A stretch of DNA of 64,000 bases from Thermoanaerobaculia bacterium (GCA_027061805.1 JAMOWA010000064.1:124001-188000); one strand, 5' to 3'. Counted from the first letter of the stretch, positions 19,791 to 29,509 are shown. The notes: a model not told the origin generated them from the letters alone. Program-made: numbers and translations.

Positions 19791-21010
19791 GAGGGCCGCG
19801 CCTCCAGACCGAAGTCCTCCCCGGCCATGGCCGCGATGGTGCGGCCGATGGCGATGGAGGCCGTGGCCGCCGGCGAGGGGGCGTTGAGCACGTGGACCAT
19901 GCCGGCGCCGCGGACGATGTGGAAGTCGTCCAGGAGCTTCCCGTCGGGGGCCAGGGCCTGGGCCCGCACCCCGGCGCCGCCACGCCGCATGTGCTCCCCG
20001 CGCACCTCCGGGACCAGCCGGCGGACCGAGCGCACGAAGGCCGCCTTGCTGAGCGACCGCCACTGTTCGGCCAGCCCCATGCGCCAGTACCGCATGGCCA
20101 GCCGGCGGAACCCCGGCCAGGCCAGCGTCTCCAGCGTGTCGCGGGCCGAGATGCTGGTCCGCCGGTAGCCCTCGCGCTTCAACGCCAGCACGGCGTTGGG
20201 GCCGGCCTCCACCCCGCCGCCGATCATGCGGGTGAGGTGCACCCCGAGGAAGGGGAATCCGGGGTCCGGCACGGGATAGATCAGGTTCCGGACCAGGCGG
20301 GCCGCCGGTTCCTCCAGCTCCCAGTACTCGCCACGGAAGGGCACGATCCTGACGCCGGGGTCCACCCCGCACCGCCGCGCCACCCTGTCCGACTGGAGGC
20401 CCGCACAGTTCACCAGGCTCCGTGCCCGGACCGCGCCCGACGCCGTCTCCAGCACCAGCCGTCCCCCGTCCCGCCGAACGCTCAGGAAGCGCGATCCGAG
20501 CCGGATCTCCCCGCCCAGCTCCTCCACCCTGCGCCCCATGGCCAGCGTCACCCCGGTGAAGTCCACGATTCCGGTCTGGGGAACCCACAGGCCCCGGATC
20601 CCCGCCACGTGGGGCTCGTGCTCCCGCATGCCCGACAGGTCCAGCTCCCGGACTCCCTCGAGCCCGTTGGCCGCCCCCCGCCGGGCGAGCTCCTCCAGCG
20701 CCGGAATCTCCTCCGGATCGAGGGCCACCACCAGCTTGCCACAGACCTCGAAGGGCACACCCTCCCGCTCACAGAACTCCTGCAGGAGCCGCCGTCCCTC
20801 CACGCAGTTCCTCGCCTTCAGCGATCCCGGCCGGTAGTAGAGCCCCGAGTGGATCACACCCGAGTTGTGGCCGGTCTGGTGCGGCGCGAGCCGGTCCTCT
20901 GCCTCCAGCACGCACACCGACGCCCGGAACCGTTCGAGCAGGGTCATGGCCGTGGCCACGCCCACGATGCCGCCACCCACGACCACCACGTCCCAGCACC
21001 GCTGCTCCAT
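19772..21010 (-). CDS. lhgO: L-2-hydroxyglutarate oxidase/dehydrogenase (FAD-dependent)
   Basis: Membrane-associated flavoprotein that oxidises L-2-hydroxyglutarate to 2-oxoglutarate and passes electrons to quinone or oxygen. The 412-residue product starts with the Rossmann FAD motif VVVVGGGIVGVATAM, then HNSGVIHSGLYY, which is characteristic of LhgO/L2HGDH, and later PFRGEYWEL, FPFLGVHLTRMIGG and GPNAVLALKREGY. ATG 21010 has GGAGGTGGG upstream; ATG 21028 is a minor alternative. The final residues (SPPPAR) and stop are encoded by the mosaic repeat at this 3' end. Confidence 0.9.
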   Translation of the reverse strand: MEQRCWDVVVVGGGIVGVATAMTLLERFRASVCVLEAEDRLAPHQTGHNSGVIHSGLYYRPGSLKARNCVEGRRLLQEFCEREGVPFEVCGKLVVALDPEEIPALEELARRGAANGLEGVRELDLSGMREHEPHVAGIRGLWVPQTGIVDFTGVTLAMGRRVEELGGEIRLGSRFLSVRRDGGRLVLETASGAVRARSLVNCAGLQSDRVARRCGVDPGVRIVPFRGEYWELEEPAARLVRNLIYPVPDPGFPFLGVHLTRMIGGGVEAGPNAVLALKREGYRRTSISARDTLETLAWPGFRRLAMRYWRMGLAEQWRSLSKAAFVRSVRRLVPEVRGEHMRRGGAGVRAQALAPDGKLLDDFHIVRGAGMVHVLNAPSPAATASIAIGRTIAAMAGEDFGLEARPSPPPAR

Positions 21011-21131
21011 GCCCACCTCCGCGAACATGGTAGCCGGGAACGACGGGGACCGCCATGACCTCCCGGAGGAACGCACACCGCAGGACAACAGGGAGACTTC
21101 CGGATCCACAGCTGCCGGCCTGTGAGCCAGG

Positions 21132-21614
21132 CTATCCGGCGAACCTGTCGTCCGACCTGCGCCCCCTCGCGGCGTGCTGCAGTTCCTCGAGCCATCCGGC
21201 CCGGACGTCCCGTGGAACGTCGAACTCCGGCACGAAGGGCTTGATGTCCAGGAGCGGAGTCCCGTCGAGCATGTCCACATCCCGGATGTACAACGTGCCC
21301 CCCTCGACACGGAGCAGTCTCACGACCGAGAGCCCGATGGGGTTGGGCCGTCTGGGTGCCCGTGTGGCAAAGACACCGTGTGGCCTCGTGTCCAGGTAGG
21401 GAATCACGCGCAACTCGAAGCTCCGGCTCCGGTGGAAGTGGTACAGCAGGATGATGTGGGAGAAACCTTCGATGTCCTGGAGACCTTCACGGTACTCCTC
21501 GAAGAGCCTCACCGTGCCCTCCACACCGGCTGCTCCGGCAGGCTGGATCGGCATGTTCTCCGGACCGTCCCAGGGTGTGTCAATCACGCCGATCGGTCGG
21601 TAGTCGAAGCGCAT
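21132..21614 (-). CDS. trmO: tRNA (t6A37) N6-methyltransferase TrmO
   Basis: SAM-dependent enzyme of the UPF0066/YaeB family that methylates N6 of t6A37 in threonine tRNA to m6t6A. The 160-residue beta-barrel protein shows YRPIGVIDTPW, the GLQDIEGFSHIILLYHFHRS segment, and the family signature GVFATRAPRRPNPIGLSVV. Starts at one of two consecutive ATGs (21617/21614) behind GAGG; 21614 gives the better spacing. It is transcribed divergently from the TetR gene. Confidence 0.92.
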   Translation of the reverse strand: MRFDYRPIGVIDTPWDGPENMPIQPAGAAGVEGTVRLFEEYREGLQDIEGFSHIILLYHFHRSRSFELRVIPYLDTRPHGVFATRAPRRPNPIGLSVVRLLRVEGGTLYIRDVDMLDGTPLLDIKPFVPEFDVPRDVRAGWLEELQHAARGRRSDDRFAG

Positions 21615-21835
21615 CATCAACCTCGCATGTCACGAATTCTGCACACCACACTTCCAGGCGGTCCGCGTCCGAGCGCCCCTGCATCCCGGGAGTCCACCGC
21701 AGTGCGGCCGTACGACAGTGTTCAAGGCGCTCCTGTCGGCCTCCTCCAACCCTTCCAGGACATCATGGTGCACCGTTCCATCATACCGGTCACCTGCCTC
21801 CGCTGGCCTCTTCACTCTTCACTGCCCACGGCCCC

Positions 21836-21864
21836 TTGACAGATTCAAACGAATGTTTCATATT
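21836..21864 (+). promoter_or_regulatory. TetR-operon promoter with palindromic operator in the spacer
   Basis: TTGACA (21836-21841), 17-base spacer, CATATT (21859-21864). The spacer contains AAAC-GAAT-GTTT (21847-21858), a perfect 4+4 inverted repeat flanked by TTC and CA. A repressor bound here would block RNA polymerase, so autorepression by the TetR protein encoded 32 bases downstream is the natural reading. This AT-rich patch stands out from the local GC content. Confidence 0.65.
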
Positions 21865-21895
21865 CTTGATTGAAATGACAATTGGAGATCCTTCC

Positions 21896-22567
21896 ATGAC
21901 AACGGACCACCCTGCGGGCCACGGCGAGGCCGAGGCCACGCGCGAGCGGCTCCTGGAGGCGGCAGAACGGCTCTTTGCCAAGAAGGGCTATGACGGCACG
22001 TCCCTCCGGGAGATCACCTCGGCGGCCGGTTGCAACATCGCTGCCGTGAACTACCACTTCGGCGGCAAGGAGAACCTCTACCTCCAGGTCTTCCACCGCC
22101 GCCTGGGGCATCTCAGGGACCTCCGCATCTCCCGGCTGGAGCAGGTCCTGGCCGAGGCCGGCGGCAACGCCACCCCCGAGCTGGTGCTCTCAACCTTCAC
22201 CACGGCCTTCCTGGAGCCGCTGGCTGACGAGAGCGCGGGCCGCCAGCTCATGGAGCTCATGGCCCGAGAGATGCTGGACCCCCACCTCCCCCGATCGGTC
22301 TTCGTGGAGGACATGATCGGGCCGGTCCGCAGGAGCCTGGCCGGCGCGCTGGAACAGGTCACCCCGGGCCTGGACCACGAGACGGCGCTCCTGTGCGTCC
22401 ACTCGGTGGTGGGCCAGCTGGTCCACGTGATCCACCACGAGCGCTTCCTGCACGGCACGGCCACGGGCTCCTGGCCCACCGAGGAGCTCCAGAGGCTGGC
22501 GGACCACATTGCCCGGTTCTCGGCGGGAGGCGTCCGGGCTCTGGCCGGTGCGGGAGAACCGTCATGA
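21896..22567 (+). CDS. TetR/AcrR family transcriptional regulator (CecR-like)
   Basis: One-component repressor of 223 residues. N-terminal TetR helix-turn-helix: RERLLEAAERLFAKKGYDG, TSLREITSAAGCNIAAVNYHFGGKENLY. C-terminal ligand/dimer domain of the DUF1956 type (LMELMAREMLDPHLPRSVFVEDMI), as in CecR/YbiH regulators placed next to efflux genes. ATG 21896 has GGAG nine bases upstream; ATG 21875 would add seven residues. Its TGA overlaps the ATG of the outer-membrane channel gene, so it leads the efflux operon and probably represses its own transcription. Confidence 0.92.
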   Translation: MTTDHPAGHGEAEATRERLLEAAERLFAKKGYDGTSLREITSAAGCNIAAVNYHFGGKENLYLQVFHRRLGHLRDLRISRLEQVLAEAGGNATPELVLSTFTTAFLEPLADESAGRQLMELMAREMLDPHLPRSVFVEDMIGPVRRSLAGALEQVTPGLDHETALLCVHSVVGQLVHVIHHERFLHGTATGSWPTEELQRLADHIARFSAGGVRALAGAGEPS

Positions 22568-24066
22568 CCCGGCCGGCAACGGCCCTGCTCCTCGCGCTTG
22601 CCGCACCGGTGTTGCTGGCGGCCGGCTGCACCCTGGGGCCCGATCCCGGGCAGGCCCCGGCCACCGCGGCCGATGCCGCACGGTGGGCCGAGGCCCCGGC
22701 CACCGGCGAGGAGGCCCGCGCGCTGCCGCCCGACGACTGGTGGCGTTCCTTCGCCGACCCGGTGACGGTGGATCTCGTGGAGACCGCACTGGCCAGCAAC
22801 ACCGACGTCCGGGTCGCCGCGGCCCGCGTCCTGGAGGCGGAGGCGGCGCTCAGGTCGGCCAGGGGGACCCTCTACCCCTCCGTGGACCACGGCCTCACGG
22901 GGCAGCGGAACAAGTTCTCCTTCGTGCTGCCCCAGGTGGGCAGGGTGGGCATCTACTCCACCACCTTCCAGCAGAACCTCTCGGTGAGCTACCAGGTGGA
23001 CCTCTTCGGCAGGCTCAGGCGCACCCGGCAGGCCGCCTGGGCCAACCTCGTGGGCGCCGAGGCCGATCGCAAGACCGTGGTGAACTCCCTGATCGCCCAG
23101 GTCATCCGGACCCGGGCGGCCATCGCGGCCATGGAGCGGCAGCTGGCCATCGACCGGCAGACCCTGGAGAGCTGGTCCACCACCGAGGACATCGTGGAGG
23201 CACGGTACGGGGCGGGGGTGGTGGACGCGGGCGAGCTCTACTTCGTGCGGGAGAGCCGGGCCCGCGCCGCCGCGGCCATCCCCCAGCTCGAGCGCTCCCT
23301 GGCCGCCGCCTACCACGCGCTGGACGTCATGCTGGGCCGGCAGCCCGGCACCGGTCCCAGGCTACCGGACACCCTGCCGGACGTGCCTGCCCTGGACCCC
23401 GTTCCCGTGGGGCTCCCGGCCTCCCTCCTGGACCGCAGGCCCGACCTGGTGGCGTCACGGATGCAGTTCTCGGCCGCCACGGCCCTGGTGGGCGTGGCCC
23501 TGGCCAACCTCTACCCGAACCTGACGCTCACCGGGAGCGCGGGCATCGTCTCCGACGACGTGGCAAACCTGATCAGCACCGACGGCCTCATCTACAACGT
23601 CCTGGCCGGCCTCGTGGCCCCCATCTTCCACGGCGGCCAGCTCCGCGCCGAGGTGGACGCGGCCCGGGCCCGGGCGGAGGCCGCCGCCTCCCGCTACGCC
23701 GGGGCCGTCCTCGATGCCCTGCGCGAGGTGGAGGACGCCCTGGCGGCGGAGAGGGCCCTCGGGGATCAGCTGGAATGGACGCGCCGGCAGCTGGAGGCCG
23801 CCCGTGGCGGAGAGAGCCTGGCACGCTGGAGGTACGACATCGGAACGGGCGCCATCCTGGACCTGCTCGCCGCGGACCGGGCGCTCCGGAACTCCGAGCT
23901 GGCCCTCACCATCACCCAGGCCAACCTGTGGGACGTCCGGGTCGGCCTCTACCTGGCGCTGGGTGGCGACTGGGAGAGCGCCGCAGCGCTCCCCCCGGCC
24001 GGAGACGGCACCACCGAAGCCCCATCCTCCGGCACAACACCGGCCCCTGCCGGTCCACGAGGTTGA
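22564..24066 (+). CDS. Efflux outer-membrane lipoprotein (NodT/OprM type)
   Basis: TolC-like trimeric channel subunit (500 aa) that carries drugs across the outer membrane together with the adaptor and RND pump encoded next. A type II signal peptide ends in the lipobox LLAAGC (Cys22). Two OEP repeats follow: DDWWRSFADPVTVDLVETALASN and the alpha-hairpin regions, with RRPDLVASRMQFSAATA (around residue 290), a hallmark of the RND OMF family. Overlaps tetR by ATGA; the adaptor gene starts four bases after the stop. Confidence 0.92.
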   Translation: MTRPATALLLALAAPVLLAAGCTLGPDPGQAPATAADAARWAEAPATGEEARALPPDDWWRSFADPVTVDLVETALASNTDVRVAAARVLEAEAALRSARGTLYPSVDHGLTGQRNKFSFVLPQVGRVGIYSTTFQQNLSVSYQVDLFGRLRRTRQAAWANLVGAEADRKTVVNSLIAQVIRTRAAIAAMERQLAIDRQTLESWSTTEDIVEARYGAGVVDAGELYFVRESRARAAAAIPQLERSLAAAYHALDVMLGRQPGTGPRLPDTLPDVPALDPVPVGLPASLLDRRPDLVASRMQFSAATALVGVALANLYPNLTLTGSAGIVSDDVANLISTDGLIYNVLAGLVAPIFHGGQLRAEVDAARARAEAAASRYAGAVLDALREVEDALAAERALGDQLEWTRRQLEAARGGESLARWRYDIGTGAILDLLAADRALRNSELALTITQANLWDVRVGLYLALGGDWESAAALPPAGDGTTEAPSSGTTPAPAGPRG

Positions 24067-24070
24067 CATC

Positions 24071-25270
24071 ATGAGTGGACTCCCCAGGCGAATCGCCGTT
24101 CCCGTGCTCATCGTCGCCGCCGGCATCGTGCTCGCGGTGCTCCTGGTGGCCAGCCGGAAGACCCCACCGAGGCAGAAGCGCGAGTGGAAGGGGCCGCTGG
24201 TGGAGGCCGTGACGGTCCACCCCGAGGACGTGGCCGTGATGGTCCACGGGACGGGGACCGTCCGGGCCCGGATCTCGGTCCAGCTCATCCCCCAGGTCGC
24301 GGGGCGCATCGTGGAGGTCCACCCCGCCATGACGGCGGGGGGGTTCTTCCGTGCGGGCGAGCCGCTGGCGGTGATCGAGGCCACCGACCACGAGCTCGCT
24401 GTCCGCCGGGCCGAGGCCGCGGTGGAGCGGGCCCGCGTCCAGCTCCAGCAGGCGGAGGCAGAGAGCACCGTGGCCCGGCGCGAGTGGGACCGCATCCACC
24501 CCGGCGAGGAGCCCGTGTCACCCCTGGTGCTCCGCATCCCCCAGCTGGAGCAGGCCCGCGCCGAGCTCCACGCCGCCGAGGCCGACCTCGAGACGGCCCG
24601 GCTCAACCTGGAACGGACCCGCCTGAGCCTGCCCTTCGACGGCAGGGTGGTCACCAAGAACGCCGACGTGGGCCAGTACGTCACGCCGGGGCAGCCGGTG
24701 GCCACGGTCTACGGGTCCCACTCCATGGAGATCCCCGTTCCGCTCCGCGACTCCGAGCTCGCCTGGATCGACGTCCCCGGCCCCGGCCAGGCGGCAACAC
24801 CGGGCTCCGCCGTCACCGTCACGGCCGAGTTCGCGGGCCGCGAGCATACCTGGGACGGCCGGGTCACCCGCAGCGAGGGCGAGGTGGACCTGGCCACGCG
24901 CATGGTCCACGTGGTGGTGGAGGTGGACGAGCCCTTCGCCGGGGGACGTCCGGCGCTCATGCCGGGCATGTTCGTCCACGTGGCCATCCACGGCCACCCC
25001 CTGGAAGGTGCCTTCGTGATCCCGCGGCACGCGGTCCACGAGGGGAGCGTCGCCTGGGTGGCCCGCGAGGGCCGGCTCCGGCTCACTCCGGTGGAGGTGG
25101 CCCGCTTCGACCGGGACCTGGCCCTGGTCACCGGTGGCCTCTCCGACGGTGACCGCGTGGTCACCTCCCAACTCGAGGTGGTCACCGATGGCATGAAGAT
25201 CCGGATCACCACACCGGCGGAGGAGGCCGCCGCGGCGGGCGACACGGCCCCGGCGGGAGCGGGCGCATGA
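24071..25270 (+). CDS. RND efflux periplasmic adaptor (membrane fusion protein)
   Basis: Links the inner-membrane pump to the outer-membrane channel. 399 residues: an N-terminal membrane anchor (about 8-27), lipoyl-like half-motifs (GTGTVRARISVQLIPQVAGRIVEVHP and LPFDGRVVTKNADVGQYVTPGQPVATV), an alpha-hairpin rich in Glu/Ala/Arg between them, then beta-barrel and membrane-proximal domains (PRHAVHEGSVAWV). The stop overlaps the pump start by four bases. Confidence 0.92.
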   Translation: MSGLPRRIAVPVLIVAAGIVLAVLLVASRKTPPRQKREWKGPLVEAVTVHPEDVAVMVHGTGTVRARISVQLIPQVAGRIVEVHPAMTAGGFFRAGEPLAVIEATDHELAVRRAEAAVERARVQLQQAEAESTVARREWDRIHPGEEPVSPLVLRIPQLEQARAELHAAEADLETARLNLERTRLSLPFDGRVVTKNADVGQYVTPGQPVATVYGSHSMEIPVPLRDSELAWIDVPGPGQAATPGSAVTVTAEFAGREHTWDGRVTRSEGEVDLATRMVHVVVEVDEPFAGGRPALMPGMFVHVAIHGHPLEGAFVIPRHAVHEGSVAWVAREGRLRLTPVEVARFDRDLALVTGGLSDGDRVVTSQLEVVTDGMKIRITTPAEEAAAAGDTAPAGAGA

Positions 25271-28200
25271 AGGGCGACGGTGACGGCATCCTGGGGTTCA
25301 TGGCCTCCAACCATGTGGCGGCCAACATCCTCATGCTCTTCCTCCTGGTGGGGGGGGCCTTCGCGCTGGTGCGCCTCCCCGTGGAGGTCTTCCCCGACCT
25401 GCCCACCCAGACCATCACGGTCAACGTGCCCTACCTGGGCGCGGCGCCCGCGGAGGTGGAGGAGGGGGTCTGCATGCGGGTGGAGGAGGCCATCGCCGGT
25501 ATCGACGGCATCGACCGGATCCGTTCCATCGCCCAGGAGGGCATGGGAATTGTCATCGCCGAGCTGAAGGATGACGCGGACAGCCGCCGGGTCCTCGACG
25601 ACATCAAGGCCGCCGTGGACCGCATCGAGACCTTCCCGGCCCAGACGGAGAAGCCGGTGGTGGCGGAGGTGCTGAGCCGCACCCAGACCATCACCCTCGT
25701 GCTGCACGGAGACGTTCCGGAGGCCACGCTCAAGCACCTGGCGGAGCAGGTCCGCGACGATCTCACCGCCATGCCCGAGATCTCCCAGGCGGACATCAAG
25801 GGATCCCGCCGCTTCGAGATCGGCGTCGAGATCTCCGAGGACGACCTCCGGCGCTACGGTCTCTCCTTCGCGAAGGTGGCCGAGGCGGTGAAGCGCAACT
25901 CGGTGGATATCCCCGGTGGGACCATCCGGAGCCGCGGCGGAGAGATCCTCATCCGGGGCAAGGGCCAGCGGTACTGGGGCCGGGATTTCGCGGACATCGT
26001 GGTGCTGGCCCGTCCCGACGGCACGCGAATCCGCCTGGGTGACGTGGCCACGGTGCGCGACGCCTTCGAGGACGTGGACCTGGATTCCCGGTTCGACGGC
26101 TCCCCCGCCGTCTCCGTCCAGGTCTTCCGGGTGGGCGACCAGAAGGCCCTGGACATCACCGATGCCGTCCACACCTACGTCCGGAAGCTCCGGAACCGGC
26201 TGCCGGAGGGCGTCCACCTGGACACCTGGGAGGACCGTTCGGAGATCCTCAGGTCCCGCATCGAGCTCCTCCTGCGCAATGGACGGCTGGGTCTGATCCT
26301 GGTCTTCCTGTCGCTGGCGGCCTTCCTGGACCTGCGGCTCGCCTTCTGGACCACCATGGGCATCCCCGTGTCCTTCCTGGGCGCCATGCTGGTCCTCACC
26401 CACATGGGTATCACCATCAACATGGTCTCGCTGTTCGCGTTCATCATCGCCCTGGGCCTCGTGGTGGACGATGCCATCGTGGTGGGCGAGAACATCTTCA
26501 ACTACAGGGAGCAGGGCATGGCACCGCTCCCCGCGGCCATCCGGGGCGTGCGGGAGATGTCGGTACCCGTGATCTTCTCCGTCCTCACCACCGTGGCCGC
26601 CTTCGTTCCCCTGGCCTACACCTCGGGCCGCATGGGGCAGATCATGAAGACCATCCCCAAGGTGGTGGTCTCGGTGCTGCTCATCTCGCTGGTGGAGGCC
26701 CTGTTCATCCTGCCGGCCCACCTCTCCGGATCCCGAGACCGGCGGATTCCCGGCCCCATCGCACGCCTCCAGGGCCGGATCCGGAGCGGCCTTGACGCCT
26801 TCGTCCGGGGACCCTACGCCCGGCTCCTGGAGTTCTCCCTCCACCACCGCTACGGAACCCTCGCCTCCGCCATCGCCCTGCTCATCGTCACGGTGGGGTT
26901 CATCGCGGGTGGACACGTGAAGTTCACCTTCATGCCCACCGTGGATGCCGACAACATGATCGCCGAGCTCACCATGCCCAGGGGAACCCCCATGGAGGTC
27001 ACCGAGGCCGTGGCGGCCCGGATCGAGGAGGCGGCGCGGCAGGTGGCCCGGGAGTACGACGGCGAACGCCCCGAGGGCGCCCCTTCCGTCATCCGGCACA
27101 TCTCCACCATCATCGGCCAGCAGCCGCGCGCCGCGCGGGTGGCCGCCGGGGGTCACAGCGAGGGCGTTGGCGGAGATGCTGGCGGCCACCTGGCCGAGAT
27201 CAACGTGGAGCTCCTGGACAGCGAGCAGCGTGGCATCCCCTCCCCCGAGCTGGCCTCCCGGTGGCGGGACCTGGTGGGCGAGATCCCGGGCGCCTCTTCC
27301 CTGACCTTCTCCTCGAACCTGTTCTCCGTGGGCGATGACATCAACATCGAGCTCTCCCACCGGAACTTCGCCACGCTGGTCCGGGCCGCCAACGCCCTCA
27401 AGTCCGCCGTGATGGAGTACCCCGGCGTGGGCGACGTGGCCGACTCCTTCGAACCCGGCAAGGTGGAGCTCCAGCTGCGGCTCAAGCCCGAGGGGCACAA
27501 CCTGGGACTCACCCTGGCCGACCTGGCCAACCAGACCCGCCACGCCTTCTGGGGCGACGAGGCCCAGCGCGTCCAGCGCGGCCGCGACGACATCCGGGTC
27601 AAGGTGCGCTATCCCGAGGCCGCCCGCCGCACCCTCGCGACCCTGGACGAGCTGCGCATCCGGCTTCCCGACGGCAGCCAGGTCCCCTTCCCCACCGTGG
27701 CCGAGGTCCACGAGGGCCGCGGCTACTCCGTGATCAACCGGACCGACCGCAGGCGGGTGGTGACGGTGACGGGCACCGTGGACGAGCTCACCGCCAACGC
27801 CAACGAGATCAACACCAGGATCCGGAGCGAGGTGCTGCCCCGCCTGGTCCAGGACTTCCCGGGGCTCACCCACCGCTTCGGCGGGGCACAGCGGGAACAG
27901 CGCAAGTCCATGAAGAGCATGGGCGTCAACTTCCTCATGGCCCAGCTCGCCATCTTCGCCCTGCTGGCCATCCCGCTCCGGAGCTACGCCCAGCCGCTGA
28001 TCATCATGACCGCCATCCCCTTCGGCATCGTGGGGGCCGTGGCCGGCCACCTGATCATGGGCCTCGACCTGAGCCTGCTCTCCGGCATGGGCCTGGTGGC
28101 CCTCACCGGCGTGGTGGTCAACGACTCCCTCATCATGGTGGACCTCATCAACAGGGAGCGGGCCGAGCACATCCCGCTGCCCCGGGTTCTCCGCGACTCG

Positions 28201-28461
28201 GGCATCCGCCGTTTCCGGCCGATCCTGCTGACCACGCTCACCACCTTCTTCGGGCTGACACCCATGATCCTCGAGCGGAGCATGCAGGCCCGGTTCCTGA
28301 TCCCCATGGCCGTGAGCCTCGGCTTCGGCGTGGTCTTCGCCACCGCCATCACCCTGATCCTGGTGCCGACGCTCTACCGCATCCTCGAGGACTTCAAGGG
28401 GCTGGTCGCTCCGGCGAGGGGCGGTGACGCAGGGAGCAACGGGGCGGAGGAGGCCGTGTAG
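25267..28461 (+). CDS. RND family efflux permease
   Basis: Inner-membrane proton-driven pump of the AcrB/MMPL superfamily, 1064 residues, near the usual length. It shows the first TM helix (HVAANILMLFLLVGGAFAL), two large periplasmic loops, TM clusters around residues 340-470 and 870-1040, and the TM4 proton-relay segment ALGLVVDDAIVVGENI with its Asp pair. A second cluster has GLVALTGVVVNDSLIMVDLIN. The divergent porter sequence suggests a hydrophobe/amphiphile subgroup outside the well-studied AcrB clade; the substrate is unknown. It is the last gene of the tetR-OMF-MFP-RND operon. Confidence 0.94.
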   Translation: MKGDGDGILGFMASNHVAANILMLFLLVGGAFALVRLPVEVFPDLPTQTITVNVPYLGAAPAEVEEGVCMRVEEAIAGIDGIDRIRSIAQEGMGIVIAELKDDADSRRVLDDIKAAVDRIETFPAQTEKPVVAEVLSRTQTITLVLHGDVPEATLKHLAEQVRDDLTAMPEISQADIKGSRRFEIGVEISEDDLRRYGLSFAKVAEAVKRNSVDIPGGTIRSRGGEILIRGKGQRYWGRDFADIVVLARPDGTRIRLGDVATVRDAFEDVDLDSRFDGSPAVSVQVFRVGDQKALDITDAVHTYVRKLRNRLPEGVHLDTWEDRSEILRSRIELLLRNGRLGLILVFLSLAAFLDLRLAFWTTMGIPVSFLGAMLVLTHMGITINMVSLFAFIIALGLVVDDAIVVGENIFNYREQGMAPLPAAIRGVREMSVPVIFSVLTTVAAFVPLAYTSGRMGQIMKTIPKVVVSVLLISLVEALFILPAHLSGSRDRRIPGPIARLQGRIRSGLDAFVRGPYARLLEFSLHHRYGTLASAIALLIVTVGFIAGGHVKFTFMPTVDADNMIAELTMPRGTPMEVTEAVAARIEEAARQVAREYDGERPEGAPSVIRHISTIIGQQPRAARVAAGGHSEGVGGDAGGHLAEINVELLDSEQRGIPSPELASRWRDLVGEIPGASSLTFSSNLFSVGDDINIELSHRNFATLVRAANALKSAVMEYPGVGDVADSFEPGKVELQLRLKPEGHNLGLTLADLANQTRHAFWGDEAQRVQRGRDDIRVKVRYPEAARRTLATLDELRIRLPDGSQVPFPTVAEVHEGRGYSVINRTDRRRVVTVTGTVDELTANANEINTRIRSEVLPRLVQDFPGLTHRFGGAQREQRKSMKSMGVNFLMAQLAIFALLAIPLRSYAQPLIIMTAIPFGIVGAVAGHLIMGLDLSLLSGMGLVALTGVVVNDSLIMVDLINRERAEHIPLPRVLRDSGIRRFRPILLTTLTTFFGLTPMILERSMQARFLIPMAVSLGFGVVFATAITLILVPTLYRILEDFKGLVAPARGGDAGSNGAEEAV

Positions 28462-28549
28462 AACCGCGGGTGTCGGCGGTAGAGGCCGGCGGTCACCTCC
28501 GGGTCGTTCTGTCGAGGGAGGCGTAGCTTCCGGGTGCCCCGGCATTAGG

Positions 28550-28985
28550 GACCCCCCGCCCGCCCGGTGAGGAGGTGAAGACGTGAGGGCGGGAAGACGT
28601 CCCCCGCCCTCCAGGGGAAGGGTCGGTGTCGGCATCCGTGACGGTGTCCGTGTCCGTGTCCGTGACCATGTCCGTGACCGTGTCGGTGCCACCCCCCACC
28701 CCCCGCTGAAGAAGTGAAGACGTGAGGGAGTGAAGACGTCCCCCGCCCACCCGGAGACGGACCCATGTCCGTGCCAGGGTCCGTGTCCGTGACCGTGTCC
28801 GTGTCGGGGTCAGGGTCGGGGCCACGCTCAGCGCCGGAGACGGCGGCGACGTCTGTGTCGGCGACCGCGTCCGGGTCTGGGACAGGGCCAGGGTCAGGGA
28901 CAGTGCCGGGGGCGAGGCCACAGTCAGGGACCGTGTCCCTGTCCGCGCCGGTGTCCGTGACGGTGACCGTGCCTGTGCCCGTGTC
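28550..28985 (+). repeat. Mosaic intergenic repeat, locus 2
   Basis: Two successive units. Each starts with a CCGCCC block and GAAGACGTGAGGGMGKGAAGA followed by ACGTCCCCCGCC, then passes into degenerate hexamer runs (GTGTCC/GTGACC/GTGTCG). Unit borders are about 28550-28705 and 28690-28985. A third copy lies beyond the next gene at 29510. Long ORFs in the hexamer runs encode only Val-Ser/Asp-Thr type repeats and are not genes. The locus fills the convergent gap between the RND pump and the four-helix-bundle gene. Confidence 0.8.
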
Positions 28986-28989
28986 CCCC

Positions 28990-29340
28990 TCACCCCCTCC
29001 CGATCATCCGCCAGAGCATGGCGCGGACCTCGTCGAGGAGCACCAGGGCACGCCGGGTGCGGGCCGCGTCCACCGAGCCGGATGCCAGGAAGAGCCGAAG
29101 ATGGACGTCCAGCTCCTTCGCGGAGCCGTACGCCACCCGCCAGTGGTAGACCCGATCCTTCCCAGAGCGGCCCTCCCCCTCGGCGATGTTGGCGGGAACC
29201 GATGCGGCGGCCCGCACCACCTGGTCGGCCAGGGACCGGAGGGGGGACTTCACCGATCCGGCCAGTGCCATGGCGATCCCGGCGGCCTCGAGGGCCTTCG
29301 CCAGGGCAGGGGGCTTCGATCCGTGGAGCGCGTGGGGCAT
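28990..29340 (-). CDS. Four helix bundle protein (23S rRNA intervening-sequence family)
   Basis: A 116-residue all-helical protein of the family first noted as ORFs inside 23S rRNA intervening sequences. It shows family features: SPLRSLADQVVRAAASVPANIAEGEGR, then VYHWRVAYGSAKELDVHLRL and a C-terminal helix. ATG 29340 follows GGGAGGAAACC; ATG 29361 is an alternative. It is not in an rRNA gene here. It is an isolated gene flanked on both sides by direct copies of the mosaic repeat. Function is unknown for the family; association with DNA or RNA rearrangement loci is only suspected. Confidence 0.85.
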   Translation of the reverse strand: MPHALHGSKPPALAKALEAAGIAMALAGSVKSPLRSLADQVVRAAASVPANIAEGEGRSGKDRVYHWRVAYGSAKELDVHLRLFLASGSVDAARTRRALVLLDEVRAMLWRMIGRG

Positions 29341-29509
29341 GGTTTCCTCCCGTTCGTTCATGGCGCTCCCCAGGCCCCCGGGCCGCCCGGAGTCAGGGGT
29401 CGCACAGCGACCGGCCGCAGGCCGGCGTGCCCTTGACGCCGGGTGGATCCGGGGGCCATCTCCCCCATCCCAGGAACGAACGGGAGGAAACCAGACGAGC
29501 GCGGGAAAG

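Noticed and set aside
24709-28692. Minus-strand ORF of 1327 codons antisense to the RND pump
   Set aside because: High-GC shadow frame; composition is His/Gly/Asp/Gln-rich without domains, and the plus strand encodes a clear RND permease.
28620-28985. Hexamer runs as a CRISPR array
   Set aside because: The units are 6-base degenerate tandem repeats without unique spacers of constant length.
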